Assembly (NCBI GenBank): GCA_023265735.1
Contig: JAHFSN010000043.1
Location: 1-9,588 of the forward strand
Length of the DNA: 9,588 nucleotides
Reading direction: 5' to 3'
Source: Spirochaetaceae bacterium
GTDB taxonomy: Bacteria; Spirochaetota; Spirochaetia; JABEVK01
Below, piece after piece: positions 5,939 through 9,588 of the stretch (the first letter of the stretch is position 1; each line of letters begins with the position of its first letter). The notes under the pieces were generated by a model. That model did no database searches. It saw only the letters and a program-made list of their open reading frames with translations, and was not told the origin of the DNA. The position numbers and the translations under genes are program-made.

Positions 5939-6403
5939 ATGAGAGGTCGGGACGAACGGCTGCGGGCCGTCAAGAAAGCCATTGCTCAGCACGGGGTCGC
6001 CAGCCAGGATGCGTTGATGGCGCTCCTGACCGCCGAAGGCTACGAAGTCACCCAGGCCACGCTGAGCCGGGACCTGCGGGCCCTGAGGGTGGGCAAGGTC
6101 AGCGCCCCCGACGGTTCCTACGTGTACACCCTGCCCGTGGAGTCCGACCGAAGCCGGGACGAGCTCATCCGGGACTTTCAGCGGGGGTACCTCAGCATGG
6201 AGTCCTCGGGGAACCTCGTGGTCCTCAAAACCCTTCCCGGCCACGCCCAAGCCACCGCCTGGGCCCTCGACAACCTCGAGGTACCCGGAATTCTGGGGAC
6301 CGTGGCCGGCGACGACACCATCCTGATCATCCTGAAGCAGGGCTGCGACTTCGTCTCGCTCCAGCGGGATCTGCTGGTTCTGATGCCCGGGTGGGAAGCC
6401 TAG
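5939..6403 (+). CDS. argR: Arginine repressor ArgR
   Basis: Hexameric, arginine-responsive DNA-binding regulator. It represses arginine biosynthesis when arginine is abundant, by binding ARG boxes at promoters. The 154-residue length is typical. The N-terminal winged helix-turn-helix (about 1-65) carries the family hallmark VTQATLSRDL (37-46) with recognition-helix S43-R44. The C-terminal oligomerisation and arginine-binding domain (about 80-150) has P100-G-H-A-Q104 and GTVAGDDTI (120-128); D125/D126 are the expected arginine ligands. It is the first gene of the arg operon, with a promoter whose start site falls on the ATG and an ATGCA repeat just upstream that may be its own operator, so autoregulation together with the structural genes is likely. 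The TAG stop is followed immediately by the next gene's ATG. Assignment secure. Confidence 0.97.
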   Translation: MRGRDERLRAVKKAIAQHGVASQDALMALLTAEGYEVTQATLSRDLRALRVGKVSAPDGSYVYTLPVESDRSRDELIRDFQRGYLSMESSGNLVVLKTLPGHAQATAWALDNLEVPGILGTVAGDDTILIILKQGCDFVSLQRDLLVLMPGWEA

Positions 6404-7198
6404 ATGGACAGGCCCCGACCCCTGACCGAGGACGACCTCGACGCGATTGACACCCTGAGGCCCCACGACTGGCCTCCCTACCGCCGGACGTTTGAGCGGT
6501 ACTTTGCCCTGGATTGCGTCCGCCCGTGGGCCTTCGGAGGTCCCGACGGCCTGGTGGCCATGGGAACCCTGATCGATTTCGGGAAAACGGGGTGGATGGC
6601 CCAGGTCATCACCTCGGCCCAGCGGAGGGGCCAGGGGTGGGGCAGCAAGATGGTCCGGTTCCTCCTCGACCAGGCCCAGGGGATGGGCATGCACACGGTG
6701 AGCCTAGTGGCTACGGAGCTGGGGTACCCCCTCTACGCGGCGGCGGGCTTTCGGGTCGAGGGCGAGTACGCCTTCTGGACCCGGTCCACCCCCGCCCCCG
6801 CGCTGCCGGAGGCGTCGGCGGAACTGAAGGCCTGGTCGGAGTCCTACGGGCCCCGCTGTTTGGTCCTCGACCGGAAGGCCTCGGGCGAAGGCCGTGCCCC
6901 CTACCTCCGTCACGACTGGTCCCAAGGATACGTTGTCCCCGGTGAGGGGTACTTTCTCCCCACGGTGGGCGAAGGGCTGGTAGTGGCGAAAAATCGCCGG
7001 GCGGGGGAGCCCCTCCTCCACCGGCGCATAGACGGAGCCAGCCGGGTGGTGGTGCCCCTGGAGAACTCATGGGCCCCCGTCCTTCTTTCGTCCCGGGGGT
7101 TTGCCCTCGAGAAGCGCATGCGCCGGATGGTGTGGGGCCGCAGTCTTCGGCGGCGGCCCGAGTGGGTGGGTTCCCGGATTGGCGGGAACCTCGGTTGA
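6404..7198 (+). CDS. Tandem-domain GNAT acetyltransferase inside the arg operon; candidate N-acetylglutamate synthase
   Basis: Product of 264 residues with the layout of two-part GNATs. A catalytic N-terminal domain (about 1-130) has AQVITSAQRRGQGWG (66-80), with the acetyl-CoA loop R75-GQ-G78-W-G80, and YAAAGF (111-116). A degenerate C-terminal domain (about 165-245), ending RGFALEKRMRRMVWG (231-245), resembles the Acetyltransf_18-type C-terminal module. The ATG directly abuts the argR stop (TAGATG) with only a weak purine stretch GGGAAG (6393-6398) upstream, so translation is probably coupled to argR. Lying between argR and argC, and with no argA-like or argJ gene seen, it may acetylate glutamate to start the pathway. 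That is inference from position: its domain layout is not that of the known classical, ArgO or short N-acetylglutamate synthases. Alternatively it acetylates some other amine and is merely co-regulated. Family call firm. Confidence 0.9.
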   Translation: MDRPRPLTEDDLDAIDTLRPHDWPPYRRTFERYFALDCVRPWAFGGPDGLVAMGTLIDFGKTGWMAQVITSAQRRGQGWGSKMVRFLLDQAQGMGMHTVSLVATELGYPLYAAAGFRVEGEYAFWTRSTPAPALPEASAELKAWSESYGPRCLVLDRKASGEGRAPYLRHDWSQGYVVPGEGYFLPTVGEGLVVAKNRRAGEPLLHRRIDGASRVVVPLENSWAPVLLSSRGFALEKRMRRMVWGRSLRRRPEWVGSRIGGNLG

Positions 7199-7208
7199 AA
7201 CTGACAAG

Positions 7209-7213
7209 AGGAG
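7209..7213 (+). promoter_or_regulatory. Ribosome binding site of argC
   Basis: AGGAG in an AAGAGGAGAAAAG context, 10 nt before ATG 7224. It decides the argC start: the open frame extends up to 7101, but those codons overlap the acetyltransferase and have no comparable site. Confidence 0.8.
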
Positions 7214-7223
7214 AAAAGCACAG

Positions 7224-8258
7224 ATGAAAGCGGCGGTTATCGGAGCCACGGGCTATACGGGAATGGTTCTTCTTCGCCTCCTCGAGGGACATCCTGAGGT
7301 CGACCAGATCCTGGCGGTTTCAAGCTCCAAACCGGGGGACCCGGTCAACGGAGAAGACCCCGGACTGGGCCCCCTCTCGGCCAAGTACGGCTCCACGGGG
7401 GGAAAGTACCTGTCGGTGGACCAGGCGGTTTCCGCGAAACCCGATGTGGTCTTCGCCGCTCTTCCCCACCTGGCCAGCGCCACGGTCTGCGGTCCGTTCT
7501 TCGGCAAGACCGTCGTCATCGACCTATCGGCTGACTTCCGGATCAAGGACAGGACCGTGTTCGCCCAGGCCTACGGTCAGGAACCTCCCCGGCCCGACCT
7601 TCTCGACCAAGCGGTCTACGGTTTGGCCGAATGGCACACCGAGGCCCTCCGGAAGGCCGACCTCATCGCCAACCCCGGGTGCTACACCACCTGTTCCCTC
7701 CTCCCCCTCCTGCCCCTGTACCGGGAAGGCGTCGTGGAGCCGCGGGTGGTGATCAACGCCCTGAGCGGCGTTTCGGGGGCCGGGAAGAAGGTGGAGCTCA
7801 AGTACCTGTTCACCGAACGGACCGAAAGCGTCCTGCTCTACAGCCCCGGCCGCAAACACCGGCATACCCAAGAGATCGAGGCCGAGCTCCGGTTCACCGA
7901 CGCCTCGGCCCGGGTGCTCTTCAACCCCCACTTGGTGCCCCTCAAGCGCGGCATGGAGGCTACCTTGGTGGTCGACCTCAAGCCGGGGAAGACCCTGGCC
8001 GACGCCGAACGGGCTTGGGCCGCCGCCTACCCGGACCGGCCCTTTGCCCGGTATGTGGGCAGCCGGATTCCTGCGTCGGCCGAGGTGTGGGGCTCCAACC
8101 GGTGCGACTGGGCGGCCGTCCAAGAAGGCGACAGCCTCATCGTATCGAGCGTTTTGGACAACCTTGTGAAGGGGGCCTCGGGCCAGGCCGTCCAGAACAT
8201 GAACCTGAGGTTTGGCCTTGCGGAGACCGCGGGCCTTTCGGTCACCAACTTGTTCTAG
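7224..8258 (+). CDS. argC: N-acetyl-gamma-glutamyl-phosphate reductase
   Basis: Third step of arginine synthesis: NADPH-dependent reduction of N-acetylglutamyl phosphate to N-acetylglutamate 5-semialdehyde, in the cytoplasm. The 344-residue length is normal. The N-terminal Rossmann domain opens with GATGYTG (7-13), the family NADP-binding loop. The active-site Cys is C153 in NPGCYTT (150-156). GVSGAGKK (182-189) and KHRHTQEIE (211-219, catalytic His H214) follow, and the conserved DNLVKGASGQAVQNMN tail (312-327) completes the dimerisation/substrate domain. The start at 7224 is chosen because MKAAVIGATG begins the first beta-strand exactly and AGGAG precedes it; the longer frame from 7101 would add 41 unrelated residues. 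It lies 25 bp after the acetyltransferase and 22 bp before argB, in the same operon. Assignment secure. Confidence 0.97.
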   Translation: MKAAVIGATGYTGMVLLRLLEGHPEVDQILAVSSSKPGDPVNGEDPGLGPLSAKYGSTGGKYLSVDQAVSAKPDVVFAALPHLASATVCGPFFGKTVVIDLSADFRIKDRTVFAQAYGQEPPRPDLLDQAVYGLAEWHTEALRKADLIANPGCYTTCSLLPLLPLYREGVVEPRVVINALSGVSGAGKKVELKYLFTERTESVLLYSPGRKHRHTQEIEAELRFTDASARVLFNPHLVPLKRGMEATLVVDLKPGKTLADAERAWAAAYPDRPFARYVGSRIPASAEVWGSNRCDWAAVQEGDSLIVSSVLDNLVKGASGQAVQNMNLRFGLAETAGLSVTNLF

Positions 8259-8267
8259 GACCACCCG

Positions 8268-8273
8268 AAGGAG
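8268..8273 (+). promoter_or_regulatory. Ribosome binding site of argB
   Basis: AAGGAG followed by AGG, 7 nt before ATG 8281. It fixes the argB start against the longer open frame from 8212, which would overlap the end of argC by 47 bp. Confidence 0.85.
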
Positions 8274-8280
8274 AGGAACG

Positions 8281-9042
8281 ATGGTCATTGTGAAGATCGG
8301 AGGGGTGGTGGCAACGGACCCCTCGCTGCTGGCCGCGCTGCTGTCGGACTTTGCCGCCTTGGCCCGAAAGGACCTGGTACTGGTCCACGGCGGCGGCAAG
8401 GAAGTCACGGCGGTGAGCGAGACATTTGGGTACCAAGCCGAATTCCGCGATGGCATCCGGCTCACCAGTCCGGCCGAGATGGACGTGGTCGACATGGTCC
8501 TCGGCGGCAAGATCAATATCAGCCTCGTGCGCCGCGCCCGGGCCGCAGGTCTCGACGCGGTCGGTCTGGGCGGACAGGACGGCGGGCTGTTTGTGGGCCA
8601 GGCCCGGGTGTTTGACGGCCGCGGCGAAAGCCGAACGGGTCAGGTGACGTCGGCGAACCCCCGGCTCCTGGAACTCCTGACATCGGCCGGCTACTTCCCC
8701 ATCGTCCACTCGACGAGCATGAGCCCCTCGGGCGTCGGCCTCAACATCAACGCCGACGAGGCCGCCCAAGAACTGGCCATGGCCAGCCGGGCCGAGGCCC
8801 TGGTCTACATCAGCGACATCGCGGGTGTCCTCCAGGAGGGACGCGTCCTTCCCCGGCTCGACCAATCCTCGATGGAGGCCCAGATCGCCAGCGGTGTCAT
8901 CGGCGGCGGCATGGTCCCCAAGGTCCGCAGCGCCCGGCAAGCGGTGGCCGCGGGCGTCGGCAAAGTCGTCATCGGCGGCTTCAAGGCGTCGGGTGACCTG
9001 CAAAGACTCCTATCGGGAGCCTCTGGAACGACCATCATTTAA
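8281..9042 (+). CDS. argB: Acetylglutamate kinase
   Basis: Second step of arginine synthesis: ATP-dependent phosphorylation of N-acetylglutamate. Amino-acid-kinase fold, 253 residues. Seen: K5-IGG (5-8) and HGGGK (36-40), the glycine-rich loops around the phosphates; FRDGIR (55-60) at the acetylglutamate site; GLNINADEAA (153-162), with D159 matching the catalytic organiser; and GGGMVPK (208-214), with K214 as the second phosphate-stabilising lysine. The product begins right at the first beta-strand (MVIVKIGG), so the N-terminal helix that confers arginine feedback inhibition on longer kinases is absent; by family precedent (short E. coli-type enzyme) it should be arginine-insensitive. A strong Shine-Dalgarno precedes the ATG and the TAA stop overlaps the argD ribosome binding site. 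Assignment secure. Confidence 0.97.
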   Translation: MVIVKIGGVVATDPSLLAALLSDFAALARKDLVLVHGGGKEVTAVSETFGYQAEFRDGIRLTSPAEMDVVDMVLGGKINISLVRRARAAGLDAVGLGGQDGGLFVGQARVFDGRGESRTGQVTSANPRLLELLTSAGYFPIVHSTSMSPSGVGLNINADEAAQELAMASRAEALVYISDIAGVLQEGRVLPRLDQSSMEAQIASGVIGGGMVPKVRSARQAVAAGVGKVVIGGFKASGDLQRLLSGASGTTII

Positions 9043-9046
9043 GGAG
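9041..9046 (+). promoter_or_regulatory. Ribosome binding site of argD, overlapping the argB stop
   Basis: AAGGAG begins within the argB TAA and lies 5 nt before ATG 9052. The overlap suggests that translation of the two genes is coupled. Confidence 0.85.
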
Positions 9047-9051
9047 ACCCC

Positions 9052-9588
9052 ATGTCCTCACTGCAGAAAACGGACCCCATCGTCCACCAGCCTCCCTTTC
9101 CCAAGAATTACGCCGACGCCTTCCTGGTCCTCGACCACGGCAAGGGCACCGAAGTCTGGGACAAGGCCGGAAACCGGTACCTCGACTTCACGGGCGGCAT
9201 CGCGGTCAACGCCCTGGGACACGGACGCAAAGACCTGGCCCAGATTGCCCGCAAGCAGATGGAGAAGCTCACCCACGTCTCCAACCTCTACACCACCGAG
9301 CCTGCCCTCGAACTGGCGGCCAAACTGGTGGCCACGGGCAGCTTCGCCGCCGTCCACTTCGGCAACTCGGGGACCGAGGCCAACGAGGCGGCCCTCAAGT
9401 ACGCCCGGGTCTACGCCCTGCGGACCAAGGGCGAGGGCCACCACAAGTTCCTCAGCTTCACCGGGGCCTTCCACGGACGAACCCTGGGGTCCCTGAGCCT
9501 CACCCCCACCGAAAAATACCAGAAACCCTACCACCCCCTCCTCCCCGGGTGCGAGACGGCGATCTACAACGACGTGAAGACCCTGGCC
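9052..9588 (+). CDS. argD: Acetylornithine aminotransferase, N-terminal part, cut by the window end
   Basis: Fourth step of arginine synthesis: PLP-dependent transamination of N-acetylglutamate semialdehyde to N-acetylornithine. The frame is open from ATG 9052 to the right edge (179 codons seen of about 400 expected), so the 3' part is missing from the window, not from the gene. Class-III aminotransferase landmarks: VWDKAGNRYLDFTGGIAVNALGH (N-terminal substrate-side segment), the PLP-phosphate-binding turn in GNSGTEANEAALKYAR, and FTGAFHGRTLGSLSLT, whose Phe-His pair stacks on the cofactor. The Schiff-base lysine lies beyond the edge. It is the last gene seen of the arg operon, 9 bp after argB with a strong Shine-Dalgarno. 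A related succinylornithine or ornithine transaminase is possible by sequence alone, but the operon makes argD the natural call. Confidence 0.94.
   Translation, partial: MSSLQKTDPIVHQPPFPKNYADAFLVLDHGKGTEVWDKAGNRYLDFTGGIAVNALGHGRKDLAQIARKQMEKLTHVSNLYTTEPALELAAKLVATGSFAAVHFGNSGTEANEAALKYARVYALRTKGEGHHKFLSFTGAFHGRTLGSLSLTPTEKYQKPYHPLLPGCETAIYNDVKTLA

Noticed and set aside
5253..6694. Several long minus-strand frames opposite the transglutaminase-like gene and the argR/GNAT region
   Set aside because: Composition is Pro/Gly/Arg-biased, with no motifs or ribosome binding sites. They are shadows of well-supported plus-strand genes.
7101..7223. N-terminal extension of argC by 41 residues
   Set aside because: The extension overlaps the acetyltransferase in another frame and has no homology-like content. 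The AGGAG site and the Rossmann start fit ATG 7224.
8212..8280. N-terminal extension of argB by 23 residues
   Set aside because: It overlaps the end of argC, whereas AAGGAG and the first beta-strand fit ATG 8281.
1..9588. Novel defence, mobile or CRISPR system
   Set aside because: No transposase, integrase, nuclease, toxin-antitoxin pair, spaced repeats or tRNA was found. All genes fit envelope or arginine functions or are GNAT acetyltransferases.

Overview
This is a GC-rich bacterial chromosome segment (about two-thirds G+C by eye), densely packed with no gap between genes longer than about 85 bp. I see no mobile elements, tRNA, rRNA or CRISPR. The phylum cannot be fixed from the sequence alone. 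High GC, an ArgR-controlled arginine operon, a signal-peptide GH3 enzyme and apparently leaderless first genes would fit several lineages, for example Acidobacteriota/Holophagae, Spirochaetota or Deinococcota. The genes look like native core genes and show no sign of recent transfer.

Left part (1-4406), cell-envelope genes. A 5'-truncated protein with a disordered proline-rich N-terminal part, one membrane helix and a C-terminal LysM-like segment (to 689) is followed by a PBP5-type D-Ala-D-Ala carboxypeptidase (722-1963, +). Facing these on the minus strand is a two-gene unit: an exported two-domain GH3 beta-N-acetylhexosaminidase of the NagZ type (4406-2742), then a GNAT acetyltransferase (2738-1920). 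The acetyltransferase's 3' end overlaps the carboxypeptidase's 3' end by 44 bp. The carboxypeptidase trims stem peptides and NagZ acts on muropeptide sugars, so the region has a peptidoglycan-remodelling theme.

Middle (4407-5938). A 57-bp divergent spacer holds back-to-back promoters for nagZ (-) and for an exported protein with a transglutaminase-like Cys/His/Asp core and a helical TPR-like C-terminal part (4464-5855, +). An 83-bp gap follows, with a probable intrinsic terminator, an 11-bp-periodic T-tract/ATGCA repeat and a very clear promoter for argR.

Right part (5939-9588, +), an arginine biosynthesis operon. The order is argR (repressor), a tandem-domain GNAT protein, argC, argB and argD (cut by the window end). 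Gaps are 0, 25, 22 and 9 bp, and argC, argB and argD have strong Shine-Dalgarno sites. ArgB, ArgC and ArgD carry out steps 2-4 from N-acetylglutamate to N-acetylornithine. The GNAT protein is a candidate for step 1 (N-acetylglutamate synthase), for which no other gene is seen here.

The most notable pattern is at the transcription-unit starts. Three genes (carboxypeptidase, transglutaminase-like, argR) each have a TAGNNT -10 hexamer ending exactly 6 nt before the start codon, a -35 hexamer 17-18 bp further up and no Shine-Dalgarno; nagZ is similar but less exact. Downstream arg genes use strong Shine-Dalgarno sites. This predicts leaderless mRNAs for first genes. I found no clearly novel defence or mobile system in this window.
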